A stretch of 64,000 nucleotides of DNA from Agapetus fuscipes (GCA_951799405.1 OX637354.1:2604001-2668000); one strand, 5' to 3'. Shown: positions 11,169-21,554, counted from the first letter of the stretch. Numbers and translations are program-made. The notes: generated by a model not told the origin, from the sequence alone.

Positions 11169-11492
11169 TGACCGGTCCGTAGCTCAGTGGTAGCACTGCG
11201 GACTCTGAATGGGAAGGTTGTGGGTTCGAATCCCGGCGGAGCACAAAAAATATACAATTATTATTTTCAAATTTGCTCTTAAAAAATTTGCTGGGTTGAA
11301 AAATTCATAAACCTTTACCAATGACCGGTCACCAAAGGTCCATCCAGCCTTACAGCAACTGGGTCTTGCTTGAATATTGGCGCTTTGTATCGACGACCAA
11401 GCTTGTATACCTCTGCGGCACTACGACAAGTGTCATTGACCCCTAGAGTCACTAGAATCTAGGAAGTATCCCGCGCAGGATTTATTTAAAAA
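11169..11492 (+). mobile_element. SINE-A, full length (tail type 2)
   Basis: Head ACCGGTCCGTAGCTCAGTGG with GGACTCTGAATG in the anticodon arm (Gln-type CTG) and perfect B box GGTTCGAATCC. The 3' end is the alternative tail CTCTGCGGCAC...CCCGCGCAGGATTT ending in poly(A), matching LINE-III. Confidence 0.9.
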
Positions 11493-11527
11493 AATTATTT
11501 AAATACAAAAAAAAAATCATATTTTAA

Positions 11528-11709
11528 TTTTTAGCTCTCGAGGCGGCTGGTACTCATTTCTTGTGAAGGCAAACCTTGCCGGTATTTCACTTTGAAATTT
11601 ATAAATAAATACTGAAATGGGAAATCAATTTTGACACCCTCGGTGGGATTCGAACCCGAGTTCATGGTATGGAATGCAAGCACTCTACCAAATGAGCTAT
11701 CTACCGGAC
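11528..11709 (-). mobile_element. SINE-B, 5' part
   Basis: tRNA head at 11638-11709 and proximal body; abuts a fold-back element at 11711. Confidence 0.85.
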
Positions 11710-11710
11710 A

Positions 11711-11972
11711 AATTGCACGCATAATAATAAAGAGCAATAACTCAAAAAATAAGAATGTTGGGAAATCACGTTTGAAGTTCAGACAACCAGTACAACTTGT
11801 ATGGGATGAAAAAGGCGACCGATGTTGTATCTCGGTCATATTCGTCCAAATTGAACGGCTGTCGCATTCTAGCTATTCTTCTCGCATTGTTCTAGCGTTT
11901 TATTACAAAATCTCGATTTTCTCAATTTTTGAGTTATTTCTCTTTATTATTAAACGTGCGAAATATACAAGG
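11711..11972. mobile_element. fold-back MITE
   Basis: Terminal inverted repeats of about 40 bp: left GCACGCATAATAATAAAGAG, right complement GCACGTTTAATAATAAAGAG, both continuing into AATAACTCAAAAA. About 260 bp, non-coding; superfamily not determined. Confidence 0.7.
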
Positions 11973-12050
11973 AGCTTTTAATAATATAATACAAAAATCT
12001 TCTAAATATTTGTAGCCTTCTCATTAACGTTTTCTTTTTTTCTCAGTTTG

Positions 12051-12306
12051 ATTCCTTGACTTATAGGTTGGTATGAGGCTGACACCACATTTCGTAAAAA
12101 AATATTAACTTGGCCAATGTCACCTCTGTTTCAGGGAAGGTCAGCAAAAGTTTCAGGGTTCATGTTCATTTGAGGTTTGGATTTTAATTTGTAAGTACAC
12201 ATGCAGCATTTGTAAGTGCGAACTTATACGTTTATGCTTATGAGAATGCATTTTATATGTATCTTAAATTAAATATATATTTTCAACTTAGATTCTAGAT
12301 TATAGA
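12051..12306 (+). mobile_element. SINE-C, full length
   Basis: From ATTCCTTGACTTATAGG to TTAGATTCTAGATTATAG. Confidence 0.85.
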
Positions 12307-12790
12307 CCACCATCTAATTGTACTTAGTTGATTATTAGTACGAATGTATTAGTTTGTGTCAGTGTATGTTTCCTTATGATTGTGTGTTTTATTTATTTGT
12401 ATATGTGTGTCTAGACGTAAGTATTTGGATAATTGTACCTACTTGTGTTTACTTGAAGCTTCTGCTCAAGGCGATTCTGGCATGGTCTGGTGTATGCTAG
12501 ACTAGCTTTTAGTCACCTATAAATACTGATTGCAGTGCTTTGGAGGGCATGCGTACCCAAGCCGTTAAACGAAAAATGTAAAAATTTAAACTGGGTACCT
12601 AATGTCAATAAATTCAAAAAAATAAATTGTAAAATCAAGTTTTATTAAATTTAGCCCAAAGTAAGTATATCGAAACAGTATTTTATTAAAAGTCCTGGTT
12701 CTATTCACATTATTTGTATTTTTCTGCGTCTTTCTTGACTTCTCACAAAGGTATCAGGAGTACATGTATTTGAATAGGTATACGTAATAG
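12307..12790. other. unassigned; possible LINE 3' UTR
   Basis: Contains an AATAAA at about 12607 after GGGCATGCGTACCC; no coding sequence recognised. Confidence 0.25.
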
Positions 12791-12793
12791 TCT

Positions 12794-13255
12794 TTATTGT
12801 CGGAGCTTATTGCAGCTGAGCCAAAGATCCGGATCCTAGCAACGCCCCAACCTTTACAGTTACAAGAAAATAACCATCTCCTTCAATCTCATGTTGCCCT
12901 GATACTTTCAACAGGTCGCCAATGTATTGGGAGCACACACTTTAAAGGAGCTAACGGTCTTTATTGTGATTCCTTGTTGCAGCTGAGCCAAAGAATCCAA
13001 ATTCGAATCATAGCAACGCCCTAACCGAGCAGTAACAAAAAAATAACCATCTCCTCCAATCTCATGTTGCCCTGATACTTTCAACAGGTCGCCAATGTAT
13101 TGGGAGCACATATTTTAAAGGAGGTAACGGTCTTCATTGTGATTCCTTGTTGCAGCTGAGCCAAAGATTCCAAATTCGAATCCTAGCAACGCCCTAACCG
13201 AACAGTAACAAGAAAATAATATCTCCTCTAAAATCATATAACCCTGATACTTGAA
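12794..13255 (+). repeat. tandem repeat, ~170-bp unit, about 2.6 copies
   Basis: The landmark AGCTGAGCCAAAGA occurs at 12814, 12981 and 13154 (spacing 167 and 173). Each unit also carries GGTCGCCAATGTATTGGGAG and AACGCCC. Units are ~90% alike. Function unknown; could be part of an LTR element. Confidence 0.85.
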
Positions 13256-13319
13256 ATAGCTTACTTACACATTTCAATTACGTCTTTTTTATATAACATA
13301 ATCCTTGACGTGTCATTGG

Positions 13320-13808
13320 TGACGTAGCCAACGTCTTCATGAGGCACCCACTCTGCACGACAACTGAAGATTAACTTCTTGAGTCGTCATGTAGAGAGTT
13401 TGAACTTCCTCAGTCGTGATGCCTCAAATCGAGACAAAAGTGATAATCATAGTGGCATCTACAGGTATAATCTAAGTTGCAAGATAAATTACATTTAAGA
13501 TTTATATCAAATGTATTCCCACAAACAAACACGTATTAGTTCGCGCTTAAACATGCCGCATGTGAACCTACAATATTAAACCCAAATCTCAAATGGACAT
13601 ACACCCTGCAACTCTTGCCGTCCTTCCCTGAAACAGGGGAGACATTGGCAAAGTGAATCATTTTCTACAGCATGGGTGATCAGAGCATAATTTTTATCTA
13701 CGTCCCAGGGTACGCAGTAATTTTGCGTCGATTTTTGGGATTTAAAAATAATCACATCCTTAGTCATCGTGCAGATAGGGTGTCTCCTGAAGACGTTGGC
13801 TACGTAAC
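13320..13808. mobile_element. MITE with ~45-bp TIRs, carrying a SINE-C
   Basis: Left TIR GACGTAGCCAACGTCTTCAT (13321) and right TIR complement GTTACGTAGCCAACGTCTTC (from 13808), both continuing to CTGCACGA. A SINE-C (13469-13688, minus) is nested inside, so the original MITE was about 270 bp. Confidence 0.7.
13469..13688 (-). mobile_element. SINE-C, nested
   Basis: Tail side ATCTAAGTTGCAAGAT at 13469; the 5' end is damaged beyond GGGTGATCAG. Confidence 0.75.
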
Positions 13809-13955
13809 GAAGAAACTTCGTGAATAATGTAAGTTCTCCAATAACGCTTTGCTTAATATCCGAAAAGTTTAATTACCTAACTGTAAAGTGATTATAATAA
13901 TTGTAAATTTGCAGTACGTATTTTTTTAGATGAATTGTTATATAAAATAATATTT

Positions 13956-14979
13956 TGTCCCCCAGTGCTTGTTTGGCTTATTTTACACTTGATTCAAATG
14001 ACCTTGCAACATTCTGAACAATCTGAACTAAGAAAAATAAAAAGTAAAACACGATAATGTGAGAGTTGTTTAAAATACTTTTAAAATTAATTTTCAGTTT
14101 TCACAAGACACATTGGTCCAGTACACGTACAAACATTGTTCATGTGAAATTACCTGTTCGCGCCAAAGCGACATCTGTTGGTCATTCCCTAAATTAATAC
14201 CTATCCTTCTTCACAACTTTACCACAATGCCCAAAAATCTGTATTACCTACCTATATTGCCACTTGTTCTCATACCTTTGACTAGAAAGGTTGTCGTGTG
14301 GAACTGGTCTAAGATTCTTCGTGTAGGAATATCGTCGTGTCGAACGTGGTAACCTTCGTGTAGGAAGGTTATAACATTATTCCCGAGTGCAAAGTCGCGC
14401 GTGTGCAACGGGATCGCTGCGTTGAGAGAAGCAGCAGGAAATCGGACAAGACTGCAGTCGAACGAGGCCTGGACCACGGAAGCAGCAAGGTGAGTGGCAA
14501 TTCCTTCGGTCCTGTCCTTGTTGCCCCGACCAACAGAATCCAGGCTCTCGGGGCAGATATTGCGTCCCAATTGTCATCGAGGCACCTCGATCATTGTCGG
14601 ATTGAGGAGCTCTCGAAGCATATACACCGAATGAAGAGAAATACGCGAAATTCGCTTTGCGCGTATCCATTGGCCCTTCGTTCCGGATATTTGGTTATTT
14701 GGCTGTAAATCGTACAGTTAAATAGTTTGAAGCGCGCGAAATTCGCTTTGCGCGTAACCATTACCTATGTTGCATATATAAGACAAACAAGCACTTAGGA
14801 AACGTGTTGTCTGTTGAAGCGAAAGCAGTTGTTGAGAATTTCAGGAGTTATCATATTTCACAAAGTTTCATTTTTGAGAATTTCCAAAGTATGCGAGCTC
14901 CCATCTTTCAGAAATTTCATTACCATAATTTTCATGTGAAATTACCTCTGATATACGACAAACAAGCACTAAGGGAATG
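13956..14979. mobile_element. MITE-4 copy split by a 775-bp insert
   Basis: MITE-4 ends CCCCCAGTGCTTGTTTGGC (left) and GACAAACAAGCACTAAGGG (right), with the family's inner landmarks ACACGATAATGTGAGAG and CACATTGGTCCAGTACAC. The element is interrupted after GAAATTACCT by foreign sequence. Confidence 0.7.
14156..14930. mobile_element. unknown insert with 17-bp target duplication
   Basis: TTCATGTGAAATTACCT occurs at 14139-14155 and 14931-14947, bracketing the insert, and joining the two halves restores the MITE-4 consensus. The insert has a GC-rich centre and the block CGCGAAATTCGCTTTGCGCG twice (near 14645 and 14735). No poly(A), inverted ends or coding domain recognised. Confidence 0.65.
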
Positions 14980-14989
14980 ACTTATTGAC

Positions 14990-15281
14990 GTAAATGTTTT
15001 CTTGGCGATACATTTCGTTAAAGAAGCTTTAAAAAAACACTTTTCCTTCGGGTTTTCACGTTCCAGAAAATGAACATCTTCCTTTCAAAAACCGTCAATA
15101 CATCCAGGACTTATAAGACTTCCTAATATCAAAATATTATGTACATAGAAAACGCATTCGTGATCTGTGATGCCATCCAACAAACGATCCCTAAACATTC
15201 CACATTTTTGCGTGTCATTTGTAAACTTCGTGGACTCGTGAATGCACGAATTTTTGTTTGCTACTATCCATCTATTAACTA
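14990..15281. other. unassigned sequence
   Basis: No feature recognised. Confidence 0.25.
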
Positions 15282-15345
15282 TTATCTAAGTTGCAAATAT
15301 ATATTCACATTTAAGGATCATATTTAATGCGTGCCTACAAGCAGT
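15282..15345 (-). mobile_element. SINE-C, 3' end only
   Basis: Tail ATCTAAGTTGCAAATATAT and the next ~50 bp. Confidence 0.6.
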
Positions 15346-15354
15346 ACATTGTCA

Positions 15355-15605
15355 GCTTAGTGCTTCTTTGTCTTATTTCCAACATAAGTAATTTCACATG
15401 AGCTATATTTGAATGTACACTGGACTAAAGTGTCTTATGAATGCTAAAAATTGATTTAGAAAATATTAAAAACAGCTTTCACATTATCGTGTTTTATGTT
15501 TTTTGTATTATCTCAGATTGTAAAGAATGTGATTCTTAAGGCAATTTAATTTAAGGGGCATCTTTAAATTAAATGGTTGATAAGCCAAACAAGCACTGGG
15601 GAAGG
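15355..15605. mobile_element. MITE-4 copy
   Basis: Ends CTTAGTGCTTCTTTGTC and GCCAAACAAGCACTGGGG; inner CACATTATCGTGTTTTA landmark. Length ~250 bp as in the intact copies. Confidence 0.75.
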
Positions 15606-15690
15606 GCATGAAAGAATGTTGAATGCAGAACTAACGTCTATAGGGAGCATTGTATTCAAATACGCAACAACTATGTTTGTATATGTGTTT

Positions 15691-15718
15691 TTACATGTGT
15701 GTGTGTGTGTGTGTACCT
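15691..15718 (+). repeat. (GT)n microsatellite
   Basis: TGTGTGTG run of about 24 bases preceding the degenerate minisatellite. Confidence 0.9.
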
Positions 15719-15729
15719 GTAGACGGTGA

Positions 15730-15880
15730 CAGGTTAGAACGGCACAGTGGCATAACGACACATGGCATAACGGCACATGAGAGAACAACACATGACAGCA
15801 CTACACATGACATAACGACACATGAAAAACATCACTACGACAAAACAACGCAAGGACAAAACATCACATGACAAAACACC
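15730..15880 (+). repeat. degenerate minisatellite (ACACATGACA type)
   Basis: Repeated variants of AACGACACATGGCAT / ACACATGACAGC. Same theme inverted at 16140-16315, 16905-16970 and 41100-41160, and direct at 43470-43600. Confidence 0.75.
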
Positions 15881-15884
15881 ATAT

Positions 15885-16139
15885 CGCTCCCCCAGTTCTT
15901 GTTTATCGTATACGCCAATCTTGTCAAATATGACTTTTTCATGCAGTTGTCTTATGAATCAAATTCTACACAATCTGAGCTAAGAAAAACCGTAAAACTC
16001 GATAATGTGAGAGTTATTTTAAATATTTTTTAAATAAATTTCTTGTTTTCATAAGACACATTGGTCCAGCACACATGCAAACATTGCTCATGTAAAATTT
16101 TCGCAATGGCGTATACGGTAAACAAGAACTAAGGCAGCG
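15885..16139. mobile_element. MITE-4, intact copy
   Basis: TIRs CGCTCCCCCAGTTCTTGTTT and complement CGCTGCCTTAGTTCTTGTTT, continuing into a GTATACGCCA block. Flanked by a 4-bp duplication ATAT (15881-15884, 16140-16143). 255 bp, non-coding. Confidence 0.85.
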
Positions 16140-16315
16140 ATATGCCTAAAATAGAACATACGAAAAACGGCTTTTTGTGATGTTCTGTCATTTGATGTTG
16201 ATTCATGTACCGTTTTTGGTATGTCCTGTTTTAGGTATGTGATGTTCTGTCATTGTGATGTACTTTCCTGTGATGGTTATTTATAGAGATGCTCTGTCAT
16301 GTATCGTTATTTCGT
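16140..16315 (-). repeat. degenerate minisatellite, inverted
   Basis: TGATGTTCTGTCAT-like motifs, the complement of the array at 15730; the MITE-4 above lies exactly between the two arrays. Confidence 0.65.
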
Positions 16316-16337
16316 TACTTTCATTGACTTACGTATT

Positions 16338-16898
16338 TACCGGTAGATGGCTCAGTTGGTAGAGTGCTTGCATTCCACGCCGAGAGCCCGCGTACGAATC
16401 CCACCGAGGGTGTGAGAAATGATTTCCCTTTTCGGTGTTCATTTCAAACCCCAAAATAAAATACCGGCAAGGTTTACTCAGCCTTCACAAGAAATGAGTA
16501 CCTGCCCCCTCGGGAGCTGGGAAACCCCCACTTCAACTGAAGTGGTTGGCGTAAGGCCGGCCCCCTTACCTGTAAAAATAAAACTCGTAGTACGACTCTC
16601 ATTCATCCCTTTGCAGTCGATCTCAAAACTATGAGAACTTGGCCTATTCATGACTCATTCCTTTGCCAAACTGCCCGTTTATGGAATGGTCTACCAGTAT
16701 CTGTGTTCCCTTCCCAATTTAATTCGGTTTTATTAAAAACCAACATCAATCACCACTTCTTTGCAGTGCCTCACGACAGAACCAAGAACTCAAGCAACAC
16801 CTTCCAGGGTGACATAGACCCCCAAGACTCTCATAAATTGGGGAGCCTCCCGCACAGGATAACTTAAAAAAAATAAAAAAATAGGTTCAACTCGCCAC
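16338..16898 (+). mobile_element. SINE-B interrupted by a LINE-III tail
   Basis: SINE-B from the tRNA head (16338) to CCTGTAAAAATAAA (16583), then LINE-III 3' sequence (16584-16880), then SINE-B resumes with ATAGGTTCAACTCGCCACAT. The LINE piece is a 5'-truncated insertion. Confidence 0.8.
16584..16880 (+). mobile_element. LINE-III, 5'-truncated tail
   Basis: Encodes MRTWPIHDSFLCQTARLWNG and continues to PHRIT, then a poly(A)-rich end. Matches 38130-38428 with several changes. Confidence 0.85.
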
Positions 16899-16902
16899 AT
16901 GC

Positions 16903-16970
16903 GAACGACACATTCTGTCGTGTGTCGTTCTGTCGTGTGTCGTTCTGTCATGTGTCATTTTGTCACTGTG
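16903..16970 (-). repeat. degenerate minisatellite, inverted
   Basis: Three to four copies of TCTGTCGTGTGTCGT. Confidence 0.75.
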
Positions 16971-17284
16971 TAGTTCTACCATGGCACCCCTGTAGACAGA
17001 CTGTGATTGGTATGGAGAGGAGGGGTGTGGAAGAGGGGTTGGTAGGAGTTCGGGGAACGGGAAAATCCCTTGTAATATACAAAGAGCCATCAGGCAATCC
17101 TGCTCTTAAGGGGAGGGAGGAAATCTTATAGGTTTGATTGGGAAAAGGAAAAACAGGGCTGGCACAAAAACGAAATTAATAAATTCTTAAAAGCAAAAAA
17201 TATATAGCGTGGAAAGAATGGTGATGAAAGACAGACAAAGTGATACATGGACGAAAGGACAACCTATAATAATCTGTGATAAAT

Positions 17285-17780
17285 AATCTAAGTTGTAAAG
17301 ATACATTAACATTTCAGACTCATATTAAATTGAAGCCTGCAAACAGACACTTGTAAGTTCGAGCTTACAAATTAAAATCCAAACCTCAAATGAACATAAG
17401 CCGTGCAACTTTGCCAACCTTCACTGAAGCAGTGGTGACATTGGCAAAGCGAACCTTTTTTTTACAGTAGTTGTGTTCAGCCTATTCCTTGACTTATAGG
17501 TTGGTATGAGGCTGACCACCCATACTGTAAAAAATGGTTCACTTTGCCAATGTCACCCCTGTTTCAGGGAATGTCGGCAAGAGTTGCAGGGCTTATGTTC
17601 ATTTGAGGTTTGGATTTTATTTGTAAGTACACAATCAGCATTTGTAAGCGCGAACTACACGTGTTTGTTTGGGGCATACATCTGAGAGCTTTGAATGAAT
17701 ATATCCTTGCAACTTAGATTATAGAATTATTATTATTATATAGTGTTCAGCCTCATACCAACTTATAAGTCAAGGAATAT
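17285..17780 (-). mobile_element. SINE-C split by another SINE-C
   Basis: Minus-strand SINE-C in two parts (17285-17483 and 17743-17780) around a plus-strand copy. Confidence 0.85.
17484..17742 (+). mobile_element. SINE-C, full length with target duplication
   Basis: Flanked by GTGTTCAGCCT at 17473-17483 and 17743-17753 (11 bp). This fixes the unit's 5' end at ATTCCTTGACTT and its 3' end in the AT-rich tail after TTAGATTATAG. Confidence 0.9.
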
Positions 17781-17838
17781 TGAAGAAGAATATGAAAATT
17801 TAATTTAAGTTGCATTTTATTTAAATTTACTTAAAAAA

Positions 17839-18175
17839 TCCGGTCGATAGATCAGTTGGTAGTGTGCTTTCATTCCATGCTGAGAGCTCGAGTTCGAATC
17901 CCACCGAGGGTGTCAGAAATGATTTCCCGTTTCAGTGTTTATTTCAAACCCAAAATAAAATACCAGCGGTCTCAAGAAATGAGTGCCAGCCCCCTGGAGA
18001 GCTGGGAAACCCCCACTTCAACTGAAGATGTAAGATGTAGATGTGATTAAGAATAAATAAATAAATAAAATGTAGGCGTAATGCTTACCTGTAAAAATAA
18101 AAAGGTTCCTTTGGCCACATGCTACCTTTTCGGGGGGACACGACAAGGGGTTACACTATATGTTTAGCATTGTTG
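17839..18175 (+). mobile_element. SINE-B, nearly full length
   Basis: Head CCGGTCGATAGATCAGTTGG, B box GTTCGAATCC, body, then a small insertion with AATAAATAAATAAAT at 18050-18065, and the 3' end through TACACTATATG. Confidence 0.85.
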
Positions 18176-18617
18176 AGTTTTTTTTTACTATACTTGAAAA
18201 TACCGGGTCTAAGTGTTGTAAAAGGTAAGATAACAGTCACACATTTAAAAATGTGATTCATTTGTTTTATTACGCATGCGCCTATAGACATTATGCATAA
18301 TATTATATCAATAGACAAACATTTCAAAGGTATATCAGATAATATTATAGATAAAGATTAGTCAGTCATTTTTAGTCGACAAAAAACAGCGAATTATAGC
18401 GCATTATGTCAAAAATGTATGAAAGCTAAATCTCTCAATAGAGGCTGCTCTAGTGGCGATACTTTTTTTTGGTAAACGCCAAAGATTAGTTTGAACTTTT
18501 CTACTTGGGAAATCGGCTTATCTGTGTTTGCTGTATACACAATAAAGATTAAAAATGATGACAAAAAAAACGTGAACAAAAAAACTAAGAGTAGGTAGGC
18601 CTGAAAAAAGGATTCCT
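18176..18617. other. unassigned sequence
   Basis: No feature recognised apart from short A-runs. Confidence 0.25.
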
Positions 18618-19008
18618 GATAATAATAATATTAGGATGATTTATTTGGTGAGCGCTGTTTTTGTGTGTATCACACCTCAAGAGCCCTCTGCGAGCTTGTC
18701 CGTCGCTGTAGAAAGCGCTAATTCTCAAAGAAGACCCAGTTGATGTAAGGTTGGATGGACCTTTCAGTGACCGGTCTTTGGTAAAGGTTTATGAATTTTT
18801 CAACCCAGCGAAGAGCACATTTGGTAATATAAATGGTATATTTTTGTGCTCCGCCGGGATTTGAATCCACAACTTTCCATTTACGAGTCCGAAGTGTTGC
18901 CACGTCTGGACTACGGACCGGTCCAAGAAATGCCAACCACACGCGGTGTACCTAGCGGTCACCCATCTAACTAGCATCCACGCCCAATGTTGCTTAACTT
19001 CGGTGATC
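18618..19008 (-). mobile_element. 5S-tRNA chimeric SINE-A
   Basis: Minus strand: 5S-rRNA-like segment (18925-19008, with GATCACCGAAGTTAAGCAAC and CACCGCGTGTGGTTGGCAT) directly followed by the SINE-A tRNA-like head (18924), body and tail type 1. The outer 5S end is displaced by a fold-back MITE, and its remainder is seen near 19440. Confidence 0.8.
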
Positions 19009-19253
19009 TGTACCCTTAGTACGAGTTGCAAAACTTGAGAAAAGTAAAGTTTCCGGAAAATATTAAAGCGTGATTTCTCCCAAAATCTGCCGTTTTTGTT
19101 TCTTACACTTTGTGGTCTTAGCAAAAGAGTTACAGTGATGAAGAAAATCAAGTGCAAACCAACAAAAACGGCAGATATTGGGGCAAATCACTCTTTAATA
19201 ATTGCCGTAAACTTTACATTAGTCAAGTTTTGCAACTCGTACTAAGGGTACTG
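19009..19253. mobile_element. fold-back MITE-6
   Basis: TIRs of ~70 bp: GTACCCTTAGTACGAGTTGC at the left, its complement at the right, with ACGGCAGAT in the inner arms. Inserted in the 5S part of a SINE. Further copies at 24918-25161 and 53210-53457. Confidence 0.85.
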
Positions 19254-19440
19254 TAGGTTCCATTTCTTCACAATATCACCTATTTGGTATATCCATTCCT
19301 TCCTCGGTCTTCCCATTCAGCGCTTTCCTCTGACATTTCCTCTGTACACTTTCTTCGTCAGTCGTTCATTATCCATTCTTTCAAGATGTCCGAACCATCT
19401 CATCTCATCAAGTTTTGCAACTCGTACTAAGGGTACTGAT
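19254..19440 (-). mobile_element. LINE-I/II tail fragment with extra MITE-6 end
   Basis: 19261-19405 on the minus strand encodes a decayed WFGHLERM...RLTKKVY C-terminus, then a second MITE-6 right end (CAAGTTTTGCAACTCGTACT) at 19407-19436. Confidence 0.65.
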
Positions 19441-19483
19441 GAGAACCGGTGCTTTCAACATAGTAGACTGATGCTAAAAAAGA

Positions 19484-19581
19484 AGATATAAATTACACAT
19501 TTTTTGTGTTTCCCGCCGGAAGTCAAACCCACGACCTTCCATTCGCGAGTCCGAAGCGTTAGCATTAGACTACGGACCGGT
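19484..19581 (-). mobile_element. SINE-A, 5' head
   Basis: tRNA-like head from GACCGGTCCGTAGTCTAATGC at 19581 to the ATATAAATTACA body start. Confidence 0.75.
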
Positions 19582-19872
19582 CAAGAGCAAGAACAAGAAA
19601 TAAAATTTTTAGTGTCAAAAATACACATTTTTGCACCCACGTGTTTTTTGGCAATAGTTGTTTTGTTGATCAGATTTTTTTTAAGTTTTGTGGTCAACGT
19701 GCCAGTCCGCCCACCTCTCAGGTTCCTGTCTCAATTTGTGGACATCAAGACTTATTTATGGCAAAAAAAGTCAAGGAATTTCACAGCATGTGAGCATAGA
19801 CAAAAAAAACCTACCCACGATCTGCTCAAACAATATTACCTTTCGATATCTGCATCGATTTTTAAATTCATA

Positions 19873-20395
19873 ATCAAATAAGTTGCAAAGATCTATTGAC
19901 ATTTACACGAACAGAAACTTTGCGATTCCTGCCGCGTTTCCCTAAAACAGCGGTGAAGTTTTACAGTATGAGTGGTCAGCCTCATACCAACCTATAAATC
20001 AAGAAGTTCTCAAAGCGAAAATTTTTTTTAAGCGCAAACTTACACGTGTCTGCTTGTGAGCATGCATTTAATTGTCTTTTAATGTTAGTATAGTTTGGAA
20101 ACGTCCATTGTGGATTATAGATTTATCAAAATATTGGAATTTTATTTCCTTGATTTATAGGTTGGTATGAGACTGACCACCCATACAGTAAAAAATGGTC
20201 CACTTTGTCAATATCAACCCTGTTTCAGGGAAGGTCAGCAAGAATTGTAGGGCTTATTCTCATTTGAGGTAGGGTTTTTATATTGTAGATCCACATGCGA
20301 CATGTTTGAACGTGAACTTATACGTGTCTGCTTGTGGGAACGCATTTAACATGAATCATTAATTAAACATATCTTTGCAAATTAGATTCTAGAGC
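19873..20395. mobile_element. SINE-C cluster (minus, plus, plus)
   Basis: A decayed minus copy (19873-20008), a plus 3' fragment (20027-20125) and a nearly complete plus copy (20146-20395). Confidence 0.75.
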
Positions 20396-20588
20396 ATTTT
20401 TTTATATTTTTTTTTCAACTGTGGCAGACAGAGGCTCGTTAATAAAAACACACCCAATTTCCGATGATAATAAATTGATAAGAATTCAAAGATAATATCA
20501 CTCATAGCTTCCTAGAAATGGCTCAAAGCAATGTCAACATTCAACACACCTGCAGCACCTTCTGAAGTGTGCAAGACACAATAATATG

Positions 20589-20665
20589 TTTTTTTTTAAA
20601 GGAATCTTGTGCGGGAGACTCCCTAGATTTCAGGGACTTTAGGGGACTATGACACTTGTTGTGGT
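20589..20665 (-). mobile_element. LINE-III/SINE-A type-2 tail
   Basis: Minus strand: ...CTAGGGAGTCTCCCGCACAAG and poly(A); the 5' extent is unclear. Confidence 0.6.
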
Positions 20666-21359
20666 GCCAAAAAAGTGTTGGTGATGTGGTTGTTTATGTC
20701 CTGATCCTTTGTAGCAGGGCTGTTAGCTTCGTAGTGTTGTGTTATGTGTTGCGTTGGCTTTGTTTTGTGACGCTGAAAGAAAGTGTGGATTGATATTGGT
20801 TTTGAATAGGACAAGGTTAAATTGGGGTGCGAACATTGAGGTATATATATGGATATAATGTGATTTAGTACCAATCGAGATGATGCACCGTCTTTGACAC
20901 CATACATTTTTAATAGTGCTGTCTCGCTCACGACATATGAAATGCTTTTGTTATTTTCTATGTAAGCAACGTGTCTCTACTCCGTCTTCAATCTATGTAT
21001 ATATCACCATGGAAACCCATGAAATCACTATGGTAACGTGTTTGTTACTAGTGTTGTTGAAAGTAAGAAAATATCTGATAAATTCCGAATTCAAAAATGT
21101 TCCCACCTCATTATGCACGGGATGATTCTCACAAGTATCTATTACCGCGAGCATAGAAGTTTCATACTTGAAGAAGCAAGTACCTATATATTTGAACATC
21201 ACTAGTTCTAAAAATGGCTGTCACTTTCGCGAACAAAATGTTTCGACAAACGAAAAAAAAAAATTATCAACGTAATCATATAGAATAGTGATTACAGTGA
21301 AATATTATTCCATGTTCTAGAACACATAATTCCATGCTCTGTATATCAATGGAAGTGAA
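20666..21359. other. unassigned sequence
   Basis: Open frames here have no recognisable domain. ACACATAATTCCATG-type repeats near 21310-21340. Confidence 0.25.
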
Positions 21360-21470
21360 CACAGATACCAGTAACTCATTCCATAAGCGGGCAGTTTGGC
21401 AAAGGAATGAGTCGTGAAGGCACCAAGTTCTCATAGTTTTGATATCGACTGCAAAGGGATGAATGCATTG
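21360..21470 (-). mobile_element. LINE-III fragment
   Basis: Minus strand encodes LKTMRTW.AFTTHSFAKLP in broken frames, equivalent to 38155-38235. Confidence 0.6.
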
Positions 21471-21554
21471 ATTTAAATAAAATATATAGATGGAGCATTA
21501 GCGTATATATCCGATCCACATCATTGTTGCCCTAAATGATAGTGTACGCCCCAT

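Noticed and set aside
14244..14708. ORFs of ~100 codons in the GC-rich centre of the 775-bp insert
   Set aside because: They overlap on both strands, match nothing I recognise and the insert is a transposed segment.
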